DNA of 26,563 nt from an uncultured Clostridia bacterium (GTDB taxonomy: Bacteria; Bacillota; Clostridia; TANB77; CAG-508): the NCBI GenBank assembly GCA_949077355.1, contig CARUQW010000001.1, positions 6,621 through 33,183 on the forward strand, given 5' to 3'. The position numbers and the translations under genes were made by a program. Shown in pieces: positions 15,689-25,800 of this stretch (position 1 is its first letter; each line of letters opens with the position of its first letter). The notes under the pieces were generated by a model. The model saw only the letters and a list, made by a program, of their open reading frames with translations. It did no database searches and was not told the DNA's origin.

Positions 15689-16558
15689 TTATACTTCTTT
15701 TAACATATTATATAGCGTATCTTTGATAAATTCTGCTGTTGTAACTGGTGCTACTTTACCAGGTAATGCCAATGCCCAAATGAATCTTAAATTTCTATCT
15801 TCTACTGTTTTTTTATCAATACCTCCTGGTTTAGAAGCTAAATCAATTAATAAACATTCTTGCTTTACATGTTGTAGTCTTTCCGATGTCAAAATCAAGT
15901 GAGGTACTGTATTGATAATGATATCATATTGTGATAAATTTTCTCCTAGATTGTTTATATTGGTATCTTTATATCCACAAGCTTTAATCCAAGCTAAATC
16001 TTCGTCTTTTCTAGCAGCACAAGTAATTTGGGCGGATAATCCCTCCATTTTTCTAGCTAATACTTTTCCAATTCTTCCAAATCCTAAAATCAGAACATGA
16101 CTTCCATGAATAATTCTATTCGTATTGCTAATAGCAATTTCTATCGTTCCTTCTGCTGTTGAAATTGCATTTAATATGGCTAATTCTTCTCGTTTCATAA
16201 TATCCATTATCACAACATGTTCGTTATTTGCTACCTCATATACTTCTTGTGTAACGCTTCCTGCTATTAATATTTTAGCATTTATATTATGTATTAATTC
16301 TTGCACTTCTATTGTTCTTTCGCTAAATGGACTGTTTATAGCTTTTCCATTACTTGAAAATGGAATGGGACCGATTACTATGTCTGCCTTTTGAGCAGCT
16401 TGAGAGATTTTTTTACAAAATATTATATTTTGCATTTTTTTTAGTTCTTCTGCTTTTTCTAATCCATATGTATATATTTTATGCCCTTCTTCTGCTAGTA
16501 TTTTAGCTAAATTGATAATTCGTAAGTCTCCACCAATGATTGCAAAATTTATACTCAT
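15689..16558 (-). CDS. dpaA: Dipicolinate synthase subunit A
   Basis: A 289-residue Rossmann protein (SpoVFA) that, with DpaB, converts dihydroxytetrahydrodipicolinate to dipicolinic acid in the mother cell during sporulation. The N-terminus IIGGDLRIINLAKILAEEGH (residues 7-26) carries the family GGD.R signature. A second nucleotide-binding loop, HVLILGFGRIGKVLARKM, lies near 152-169, and the end ALALPGKVAPVTTAEFI is typical. ATG 16558 follows AAGGAGG. The partner dpaB, normally directly downstream, is absent; the next gene is uppP. Either dpaB lies elsewhere or another enzyme substitutes. Confidence 0.9.
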   Translation of the reverse strand: MSINFAIIGGDLRIINLAKILAEEGHKIYTYGLEKAEELKKMQNIIFCKKISQAAQKADIVIGPIPFSSNGKAINSPFSERTIEVQELIHNINAKILIAGSVTQEVYEVANNEHVVIMDIMKREELAILNAISTAEGTIEIAISNTNRIIHGSHVLILGFGRIGKVLARKMEGLSAQITCAARKDEDLAWIKACGYKDTNINNLGENLSQYDIIINTVPHLILTSERLQHVKQECLLIDLASKPGGIDKKTVEDRNLRFIWALALPGKVAPVTTAEFIKDTLYNMLKEV

Positions 16559-16630
16559 AAAATTCCTCCTTTATCTATTTTAGTATATTTTTGTTTTGTG
16601 AATTTTATGAGTCTTGCTATTTATAATCTT

Positions 16631-17875
16631 TTATTCTTGTCTTTCTTTTTGCCAATCTTCATCCATTTGTTGCTCCTTCTCATTTTGTTTCTTCCCTTTT
16701 CCTTCTGCATTTCTTTTTAATAACTTGATATCATTATAACTTAAATTTCTTGTTATTTCGCTCATTTCCTCAAGATGCTCTTTTGCTTTTATTTCTTTTT
16801 CTTGTAATCTTTGTTTTTCATTTTCTGGTTCTTCTAAATTAAATGGCATTGCTATTCTCGCCATAATTGGTATAAAAATAGGTTCTTTTTTTACTTTTTC
16901 TACAATTTTTTTGGCATTACTATCAATTGCTGTATTAATGTATTTTATGGCTGTATCTTTATCTCCTTTGATTAGATAAATTTTAGCCAATTCATAATAA
17001 CCATCTGCTGATAATTCCTCTTCTTCGATTGCTTCTAAAAATCTTCTTTCTGCTTCTTCTAAATCTTTGTATATCAAGGCAATCTCTGCTAGTGAGTATT
17101 TTGCATTATATAATAATGAATTGATTTGAGCCGCTTTTTCATAACAATTTTTTGCATTTTGAAAGTCATTTAACATGGTATAGGCAATTCCTAAATTATA
17201 ATTTAGTTCATAGCTTACTGGATTATATCTTAAAGCATCTTGATAAATATTGACCGCTTCTTTATACCTTTCTTTTTCAATTAATATTTCTCCCAACAAT
17301 TCTGTTGCTTTATACATTTCTGGCTTTTTATTTAATAAATTAAATAACATTTCAGCAGCTTCCTCTTTTTTGTCTAAATTAGTTAATAATTCAGCTACTT
17401 TGTAATAAGAATCATAATCTTTTTTATTTAAGTCAATGGCTTGTACATATTCATCTATGGCTTTTCTCATACCACCTTCTTGCTCATAAATTTCAGCCAA
17501 CATTCTATGCGCTTTATATGATCTTGCATTCTTTTCTATTAAATCAATTAGAGCCTGCTTTGCCTTTTTATTGTCTCCTAAAAATAAATATAATTTTGCC
17601 TTTTGAATGCAAACAATTTCAAATAAATTACTGTTTTTTCTTTCTAAAATTATAATACCTACTGGAAGTATAATTGATAATACATACTTCAAAATTACAA
17701 ATACAATATTTAATTTAACTCTAAACAGTACTTCGATAAAACTAAGTGTTATTCCTATAAATTCTAATACTAAGACAGTTATATAAGTAGTATCGTTGTT
17801 TCGAATCATTCGGAAAAACATGTATACAAATATAGTAAATGAAATGACTATAAATAGTAATTGTTCTATTATCAT
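16631..17875 (-). CDS. Membrane-anchored TPR-repeat protein
   Basis: A 414-residue protein with two or three N-terminal hydrophobic segments (residues 1-25, 30-50, 58-75). About seven tetratricopeptide repeats follow between residues 90 and 320 (for example AIDEYVQAIDLNKKDYDSYY and AVNIYQDALRYNPVSYELNY). The C-terminus (330-414) is charged and Glu/Lys/Gln-rich. TPRs mediate protein contacts, so it is probably a scaffold at the membrane; partners are unknown. It is preceded by the lytic transglycosylase gene 56 bp upstream in the same direction, which suggests a link to envelope assembly or sporulation, by position only. Good AAGGAG ribosome site. Confidence 0.85.
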   Translation of the reverse strand: MIIEQLLFIVISFTIFVYMFFRMIRNNDTTYITVLVLEFIGITLSFIEVLFRVKLNIVFVILKYVLSIILPVGIIILERKNSNLFEIVCIQKAKLYLFLGDNKKAKQALIDLIEKNARSYKAHRMLAEIYEQEGGMRKAIDEYVQAIDLNKKDYDSYYKVAELLTNLDKKEEAAEMLFNLLNKKPEMYKATELLGEILIEKERYKEAVNIYQDALRYNPVSYELNYNLGIAYTMLNDFQNAKNCYEKAAQINSLLYNAKYSLAEIALIYKDLEEAERRFLEAIEEEELSADGYYELAKIYLIKGDKDTAIKYINTAIDSNAKKIVEKVKKEPIFIPIMARIAMPFNLEEPENEKQRLQEKEIKAKEHLEEMSEITRNLSYNDIKLLKRNAEGKGKKQNEKEQQMDEDWQKERQE

Positions 17876-17931
17876 TTTGTTTTCTCCTTCTTTTTTAACA
17901 TGTATATTTTATTTCATTTTTCGTCATTTGT

Positions 17932-18493
17932 CTAGTTTTTATATAAATCTTCATAAATTTTATAATCTCTTAATATTTTCCTTACATAATTATTCGTTTC
18001 TTTATAAGGTATCTTTTCAATATCAGAACCATCCTTTTGAATCATTCCTTTTTCAATCCATCCGGTCTACCGTTCCAATTCCAGCATTGTAAGCTGCTAG
18101 TGCTACTTCCTTATTTCCATACCTTTGCAAAAGAGTAGCTAAATAGCATGTGCCTATTTCAATATTTTTGTTTGCCTGACATAATTCTTCTTTTATTTTT
18201 TCCGAATCTAGCTCTATGCCATTTTTTCTTGCTACATCCTTTGCCGTTTCTTCCATCAATTGCATCAGTCCAATCGCATTTCGGTTCGAAATAGCATCTT
18301 TTTCAAAATTACTTTCTGCCTTTATTACAGCAAAAATCAAATTTTCCTCAACTTTATATTTTTCTTGATAAATTGATACTTCTTCTTGGTATCGTTTGGG
18401 ATACATCATCTTTTGTATATTATCTTTAAATAGAAAAACAAATATCATTAAAATAACTAGTAAAATGATTATGAAAAACCTTTTGTTCTTCAA
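17932..18493 (-). CDS. Membrane-anchored lytic transglycosylase (SLT domain), frame broken at CGGA
   Basis: SLT enzymes cleave peptidoglycan to anhydro-muropeptides. The start is TTG 18493 behind AAGGAGGAG; the longer upstream frame would run through a palindrome. One N-terminal transmembrane helix (residues 5-22) precedes the SLT domain: AVIKAESNF (catalytic Glu60), NAIGLMQLMEETA, and ALAAYNAGIGTVD. The frame then reads GAC CGG ATG GAT TGA and stops. Reading CGGA as Gly gives VDGWIEKGMIQKDGSDIEKIPYKETN...YVRKIL, the standard C-terminus of clostridial SLT proteins, ending at TAG 17934-17932. The total would be about 186 residues, the normal length. The break lies at 18064-18061. Confidence 0.85.
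18061..18064 (-). other. CGGA recoding site 2 (lytic transglycosylase)
   Basis: The context is GAC CGG ATG. Gly at CGGA restores VDGWIEKG and 43 further residues; triplet reading stops two codons later. Confidence 0.8.
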
Positions 18494-18510
18494 ACTTTCT
18501 CCTCCTTTTG

Positions 18511-18582
18511 TGTGAAGTTGGGGACGTTTCCTTTTGCACATGGGAATTCCCATGTGCAAAAGGAAACGTCCCCAACTTCACA
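18511..18582. repeat. 72-bp perfect palindrome
   Basis: Two exactly complementary 36-base arms with no spacer; one arm begins TGTGAAGTTGGGGACGTTTC. It abuts the polA stop codon (18583) and ends 7 bp before the ribosome site of the lytic transglycosylase gene. The GGGGACGTTTCC core resembles repeats moved by IS200/RAYT-type transposases; that link is from memory of similar elements and untested here. No transposase is in the window. Confidence 0.85.
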
Positions 18583-21289
18583 TTATTTGCAATCGTACCA
18601 GTTTTTAGCTTCTGATATGTCTGCTATTAATGGTACTTTTAAACGAATTGCTGTTTCCATACTTTGTTTCATGATATTTTTAATTTCTTCTTTCTCTTCT
18701 TCTAACGCTTCTATCATCATTTCATCATGTACTTGTAGTATGATTTTAGATTGCAATCCTCTTTCTTGAATTTCTTTTTGTACCTTTATCATGGCAATTT
18801 TCATAATGTCTGCTGCTGTTCCTTGAATCGGTGTGTTCATAGCTACTCTAGCACCAAACTGCCTTACCATATAATTGCTTGCTTTTAGTTCTGGTACATA
18901 TCTTCTTCTATGGAATAATGTTTCTACATACCCCTGTTCTGTTGCTTTTTCCGTAATTCCTTCCATAAAAGATTGGATACCAGCATATTGCTCTAAATAC
19001 TCCGTAATATATTGTTTTGCTCTTTTTCTTCCAATTCCCAATTGTTCTCCTAAACCAAAATCACTGATTCCATAAACAATTCCAAAATTAACTGCTTTAG
19101 CATCACTTCTTTGTTCTTTCGTTACTTCTTCGATTGGTGTTTTAAACACTTTAGATGCTGCCTGTTTATGAATGTCTTGCCCTTCTTGGAAAGCTTTAAT
19201 CATATGCTCATCTTCTGATATATGAGCTAGTACTCTTAATTCAATTTGAGAATAATCAGCATCTACATAAACTTTTCCTTTTTCTGGTTTAAATACTTTT
19301 CTTACTCTCTTTCCTAATTCAAATCTTGTTGGTATATTTTGAAGATTTGGTTCTGTTGAACTAATCCTTCCCGTTGCTGTTATTGTTTGGTGAAAAAAGG
19401 AATGAATTCTTTTGGTCTTTGGATTAATATATTGCTTTAAACCCTCTACATAAGTAGAATTTAATTTCATTAATTGTCTATATTCCAATATTTGTTCTAT
19501 GATTGGATCTTCTCTTTTTAATTTTTCTAGAACATCTACATCCGTTGAGTATCCACTTTTTGTCTTTTTGATGACTGGCAATTTCATTTTTTCAAATAAA
19601 ATTTCTCCTAATTGTTTAGTCGAATTAATATTAAATTCCTCTCCTGCCATTTCATAAATTATTTTTGTTAAACGTTCCAATTGATTGGTTAATTCTTTTC
19701 CAAATTGATTTAATTCTTCTTCATCCACATACATTCCATTCCATTGCATATTGGATAGAACTTCAACTGTTGGCATGTCTACTTCATAAAATAATTCTAA
19801 GGCCCCTATTTCTTTTAATTGTTTTAATGTGATTTCTTTTATTTTGCTAATCGCATAACTATAAAAAGCATATTTTTCTTGTACTTTCCTATCTATTTTA
19901 TCTTGTTCTATCATATTATCAAATAAATTGATTTGTTGTTCTTTTGCTTCTTCTCCTATCAATTCTTGTACATCAATATTTAGATACTGTTCTATTAAAT
20001 TTTCAATTTCTAGCTTGTTATTCGTTGGATTCAAAATATAACTACTAATTGCTACATCATAGTTAATCCCTTTTAAATTAATTCCTTCTTGCCTTAACAA
20101 AATATATACTTTTGTTAAATTGATACCAATTTTTTGAATGCTTTCTTCTTCCCATATTGCCTTAAATGCTTGCATTTCTTCGTTTGTTTTTGTTTTTATA
20201 TAAGCCGCTTCTTGTGTTTTTTCATTATAAATTGTGAATCCTATTATCTTTTCTTTGATAATCTTCTCTTGCTTTTCATCTGGCTCCGTATGAATATAAA
20301 AAATCATTTGTTTTTGTTCTTCTATTAATTTTATGACCTCTTGGTTTGATTTATCTACCATTTTAAATAAATCTTTTGGTTCTTCTTTTTTTCTTTCCTC
20401 TCCACGCAAAGAAAATCGTTCAATATAACGATTGAAATTCAATTCTCTAAATAATTCTAAAACTTTTGGCTTATCCCATTCTTCTACTTTAAAATTTTCT
20501 AATGTATCTTGAATTGGTACTTCTAAATTAATGGTTCCCAATGTTTTCGATAAAAAAGCTAGCTCTCTATTATTTTCTATCTTTTCTTTTTGTTTTCCTT
20601 TTAGTTCTGCTTCTCCCTTATCTACTTTTTCATATAAGTTTTCAATAGAACCAAATTTTTGTATTAAGGCTAATGCTGTTTTTTCTCCAACACCTGGTAC
20701 GCCTGGAATGTTATCAGAAGTATCTCCTTGTAATCCTTTTACATCAATTAATTGATGAGGTTCTAATCCATATTTTTCTATAATCTTTTCTCGATTATAT
20801 TCATCCGTTTCTGTCTTTCCACCTTTTGTATGTGGAATTCGAATCGTTACTTGGTCAGTTGCTAATTGAAAAGTATCTCTATCTCCTGAAAGTATGGTTA
20901 CTTCCAATCCTTTTTTCTCTCCATAACGCGATAAAGTTCCGAAGCACGTCGTCTGCTTCATATCCTTCCATTTCTACAATATCAATATTCATAGCTCTTA
21001 AGATATCTTTTATCATTGGCATTTGTTCTGCTAATTCTTGTGGCATTCCTTTTCTTGTTGCTTTATATCCTTCATATAGTTTATGTCTTGCTGTTGGTGC
21101 TTTTAAATCAAACGCTACTACTAAATATTCTGGATTCATATCTTCTAGCAATTTAAATAAAATCGCTAAAAAGCCATAAACGGCATTCGTATATTTTCCA
21201 TCTTTCGTTGTTAGCATTTTACTTCCCATAATGCCATAAAATGCTCGGTTCATAATACTATTTCCATCTACTAATACTAATTTATCCAT
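18583..21289 (-). CDS. polA: DNA polymerase I, frame broken at CGGA
   Basis: The protein acts in repair synthesis and Okazaki fragment processing. The first frame (21289-20879) begins MDKLVLVDGNSIMNRAFYGI, the 5'-3' exonuclease (FEN) domain, and reaches EGYEADDVL, where CTT CGG AAC diverts it to a stop. Reading CGGA as Gly continues as GTLSRYGEKKGLEV and SGDRDTFQL, the conserved FEN core, to TAA at 18583; the joined length is about 901 residues. The 3'-5' exonuclease-like middle lacks the DxE metal ligands (FYIHTEPD instead), as in Bacillus PolA. Polymerase motifs are intact: A (DADYSQIELR, near 676), B (QRSDAKAVNFG, near 727-737) and C (LQVHDEMM, near 854). The start overlaps the stop of the GT-C gene by 8 bp. 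An essential-type gene with a single clean interruption argues against pseudogenisation. Confidence 0.93.
20938..20941 (-). other. CGGA recoding site 3 (polA)
   Basis: The context is CTT CGG AAC. Gly here gives EADDVLGTLSR, the family sequence of the FEN domain. It is the only CGG codon in the 2.7 kb gene. Confidence 0.85.
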
Positions 21290-22737
21290 TTTTAATTCGA
21301 TTCCTTTCCTTCTTTATTTTATCGTTTAAAATCCATGTTCCTAAACTTCCCACAATAAAAATAAAGGTAAATGGTGTTCCGTTTTGCCATCCTTCTCCAT
21401 AAGTTAAAAAGATGCTATTTGCAAATTCACTTATAATAGCTATTTGTGGAATCCATTTTATATTTTCTGCCTTTTGCCACATTAACAATGGAAATAGCCA
21501 CATGATGTACCATGGCTGAAAATTTGTAATTAGCAGAAATAAAAATGCCATAATGAAATAATTTGCTTTTCTCATCTCTTCCCTTAATTTTATTTTCTTC
21601 TTATTCAACAAAATAATACATGTGAAGAAATAAATAATCGTAAAAACTCCTAATAAAACATGGTTTACTGTTGCTGCTGATATTCTTGGTTCTTTGCAGT
21701 ATTCTGTTAAAATGATATAGAAATTTTTAGCTAACTTTTCTTGTTGTACTAATAATCCATTTAATACTTGGATATCTCTTACATAAAACAAGTATGGAAT
21801 AGCTAGAACAGCTAAAAATAAACATCCATATTGCACACATCTTCCGAAATCGTTTCAGCGGTTTTTCTTCTCTAAAATAATAAATAATTATAAATGGTAA
21901 TAAGATAATGGCAAAATATTTAATCGCTGTTGCCAATGCCAAGAAAGTCACAGTTAATACTAAATTTTTCTTTTTGGTTAGGAAATATAATGCGAATAAA
22001 ATAAACAATACGACAAATATATCATTGTGTACACATGCAATTCCTTCTATTAAAATAAATGGATTTAATCCATAAATACAGGTAAATATCTTTTTATTGG
22101 TTATTTTATAAATCAAATAACAATTCCCCAAATGTACCATTACATTTACCAATTTAAAAATAAGTAATGCTATGTCTATGTTTCCAAAGGAGATTCCAGC
22201 TACTATCTTACAAAACATTGTCCATATTGGTCCATATATAACGGTTGTATCTGACCAAACATTACTATATCCTTGGGCTAATACTGTATCTGTTTGTAGA
22301 TAATTTTTATTGTTGTCTTGTTCTACAAATTGCTTCATTGTTGTATAATAAGGATTTTGATGATAGTTACTGTCTAATCTACCAATTCCTAAATAATAAA
22401 ATATATCGGAACAAGTAAAAGGTAGTACAGCTACAAATATAACAGTTATTATACTTATAAACAGAAACATTTTCTTGGTATTTTGAAATATTTCTTTTCG
22501 TCGTTTGATTACTAAAAAATACAAGAAAGATAATATTGCCAAAATAAAAATGTATAACAATGTTTGTGTTGCTCTACTAATTGGCATATTATATAAAAAT
22601 TGAAAATAAGGTTCGAATTGAAATACCGTTTTCTTTTCGATTAAATATAGCACAGATGGTAGTGCAAATAGCATACTTGTTACGATAAATAAAATTTTTA
22701 TGAATTGGTTGATTTTGTTTTGTTTGCTTTCTGTCAA
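21282..22737 (-). CDS. GT-C-type polyprenyl-phosphate-dependent glycosyltransferase, frame broken at CGGA
   Basis: A multi-pass membrane protein of about 484 residues when joined. The first frame has the GT-C catalytic loop TCSDIFYYLGIGR (Asp111) after two or three membrane helices, then YGPIW near 170 and GLNPFILIEGIACVHND near 225. This pattern is seen in MptA/MptB-like mannosyltransferases and related DUF2029 proteins. Frame one reaches KPLKRF and then TTT CGG AAG, after which it degenerates. Reading CGGA as Gly continues as GRCVQYGCLFLAVLAIPYLF, a normal membrane helix, with more helices and NFQPWYIMWLFPLL, to TAA at 21282. The donor and acceptor are unknown; a cell-envelope glycolipid or polymer role is inferred. 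It overlaps the polA start by 8 bp, so the two are translationally coupled. Confidence 0.8.
21843..21846 (-). other. CGGA recoding site 4 (GT-C glycosyltransferase)
   Basis: The context is TTT CGG AAG. Gly here joins KPLKRF to GRCVQYGCLF; each half is otherwise a long open frame (297 and 187 codons) that meets exactly at this site. It is the only CGG codon in the gene. Confidence 0.85.
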
Positions 22738-22796
22738 TTTACTTCTCCTTTTCGTTTTAAAATTTTATCCTATCATATCACAGTTTAAAAAAATTT

Positions 22797-22830
22797 AAAA
22801 CCCCCTATCCTAATATTTAGGTTAGGGGGC
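22797..22830 (-). terminator. Terminator of the helicase gene
   Basis: On the minus strand CCCCCTAACCTAA pairs with TTAGGATAGGGGG (13 positions, one mismatch) and is followed by TTTTAAATTTTTTT. Confidence 0.85.
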
Positions 22831-22835
22831 TTCTA

Positions 22836-25800
22836 TTATTGATAAGAATCAATTATGTTTTTCGCATCAATCGATAAATTTTTTCCTTCATATGTTACAA
22901 TAAGCTTATTCGAAAAGTTTCTATCATACCATGCTTTTTTCTTTTCCCAATGTTTTTTATAATCTGGTTTATCCAGCATTCCAACATGTTCCCAGTAATA
23001 GGTTTCTCCTCTAAATATTACTGTAAAATCTGGTAAATACATAGTTCCATCTTTCGCATATAATGGTTCTTCATATTTAAATTCAATGTTTCGTTCTTTT
23101 AGCATATTGGCAATAATAGCTTCTGATTTTGAACGAACAAAATATTCTGAAATCGTAGAAATATTTTTCCCTTTTTCATACCAATTGCTAATATATAATA
23201 TTTCTTCTGGCAATGGTTCAAATTTGAATACAGATGAATTAATTTTTCTTACTGCTGATTTTTCTATTTTAGTAAGCTCATTTAATGTTCCTATATCTTC
23301 TTGCATAAAAATAACCACTTTTTTCTGTGCTCTCGTAATTGCTGTATAGAGTAGCTCCATAGATAACAAATGACTATCTCTTTTAGGCATAATAATATAT
23401 ACATAATCAAATTCTGAACCTTGTGATTTATGGACACTAATAACATATGCTAATTCTAAATTATCAATTACTTTTTGTTCTTTTATATAAAATTTCCCAT
23501 TATATAACTCTTGTCTTTTCCCATATTTATAAGATAAATCTTTTCTACTCTTATTGGAAAATTTTACTTGAATATTTTTTATTTTCTTTCCATACCATTC
23601 TTTTCCCCTTGGTTTTTCAACGATTCCTATTTCTCCATTATAAATTTCTTCTTGTTCAATTTTTTTTGCTTCCCAATTATAAACATAAGCCTTATCAGAT
23701 TGCGGTCTATTTCTTATTTGTATTACCTTATCAAAATAATTAATTCCATCAATGGATTGAAATTTTTCGCAATTCTCTTGATTAAAATTTGATTGTAATA
23801 ATTGATTTAGTGCATAAGTTCCATAATATTCTCCCTTATATGGAGATATTATTTGGATGATTTCTGGCTTATATCGATGTTGTTCATCAGTTATGACTTT
23901 TTCCCATAGTTCATTATCCTTTCCTTCTTCTGAATCACTAACCAATTTTTTCATATCTTTTCGAATTGCATCTGTTAGTATCAACTCTAATTCTTCTTGA
24001 TTTTTCCAAAAATATACACCTAAATCCTTGTCAACATCACCATTCCCTTTTTCAAGAATTTTTTCAAATAAGATATCTTTCTTTTGTTTTAACTCTTCGC
24101 GGTTATCCTTACCATTATGGCTTCCTTGTTTTTCTTGTATAAATAGTTCTGCTAATTCAAGGATTCCACAACCATTTCCTTCTATTCTATTAGCCAACTG
24201 ACGAATATTATCTGTTAAAATCCCAATATTACTTTTATGTTCTCTTTCTAACCATTCAATTATATCTGCAAACACCTTTCCTCTTCCGATTGGTGGCAAT
24301 TGGTTTGGATCACCAACCAATATTAGTCTTTGTACATTATTCCAGTTTATACTTCTTAAAAGAGTAGCAAATAGATTTAGGTCAATCATTGAACATTCAT
24401 CAATAATAATTGTATTTACATCAACATTATTTCTTCCTCCCGTTCGTTTCAAGGTTAAATTGCTATTAATCCATCCATTCTTTGCTAAATGGGAATGAAT
24501 CGTGCAGGAATTTTTACCAGTTTGATTTTTGATTCTTTCACTAGCTTTTCCAGTAGGAGCCATAATTAAAAAACTACTTCCTTGCCCATGTACATGTTCT
24601 ATGTTTTCTACAATTGATTTGATTACTGTTGTTTTTCCTGTTCCTGCTGCACCAGATAATACACATATTGGTTTTGTAAATAATTGCATACAAATTTGAG
24701 CTTGATTTTCAAGAATTTTTTCATACTCTTCTTTATCATTTAATTTAGATTCTTTAATTCTTAGCTTTTCTTTAAACTTCTCTTCATTAATTGTCATTTT
24801 TATTTGGATATCTGGTCTATTTACTAATTCTTGCAATACTTCTTGTATCACACGTTCATCTTCGTATACATTTTTTAAGTAGAGATAGATTTCGTCATTT
24901 TCATCTTTTCTAATCGCTAATGCCTCCCTTAAAATGTCTTTGTCTACTTCAAAATTTTTCAATTTATAAGTAGCTTTTTTCCACTCTGGCATACGTTCTA
25001 AACGATAATTTATTTCTTCTAATATTTTTTCTGCTTTTCCAAAAGAATGAGCTGGAATTTTATTTAATTCATCCACACACATTGCTCTAAATCTTTCTGC
25101 TGAATCAACTTCTAACATTTTTTTAATTCCATATTCCGGTGATACAATAATACCATTATCAATTTTATAGAAAGGTATGATATCTTCTGAATCTTTTCCA
25201 TTATATTGTTCAAAAATAATATATGGGTTTTCTACCATTTCTTTAGCCGTAGCCACAATTGATACATCTTGTCTTTTTTCACTTATAATTGATTTAACTT
25301 GTTCGCTTGTTAAATCAAATCTTGGAAGAATTTCTAGCAATAAAGTTTGAACATCCTCATCCATAAGCTTGAAATTTCTACGAATGCGTGGTAAATCATC
25401 AATAGAAGTCCCAAATATCTCATCTATTTTTCCTTCTAATAAGTCCTTAATTTGTTCTTTAAAATTTTTAATTTCCTCTTCATTGGTAATTTTAGAATAG
25501 GTTACTATTAATTCGTTTAATCCTAAATTTGAAAGTGTTGAAATTAATCCCGGATATGGTCCTCTTGCTTTCCATAGTTCTGCTATTAAACCATTAAGCC
25601 ATTTTTTTCTTTCCTTCCAATCTTGAGTGTCATCTTTTATCTCAATTAATACATCTACTATTTTTATTAATTCATATACAACATTTAAGGCATCATCATC
25701 ATGTACTTCACGAGTTCCATATTTAAAAGGGGCTTTATTAATTGGTTTTAAGACTATTTTATTTAATATTTCTTCCTTATTTCTGTATTTCCAATAAGGT

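Noticed and set aside
20938..20941. prfB/Ty1-like P-site slippage as the single explanation
   Set aside because: Possible for CTT and TTT contexts, but two of four sites have GAC before CGG, which re-pairs poorly at +1.
18583..21289. polA, the GT-C gene, the lytic transglycosylase and the RluA-type gene treated as pseudogenes
   Set aside because: Each has exactly one interruption, of identical form, with all catalytic motifs intact; decay would give varied lesions.
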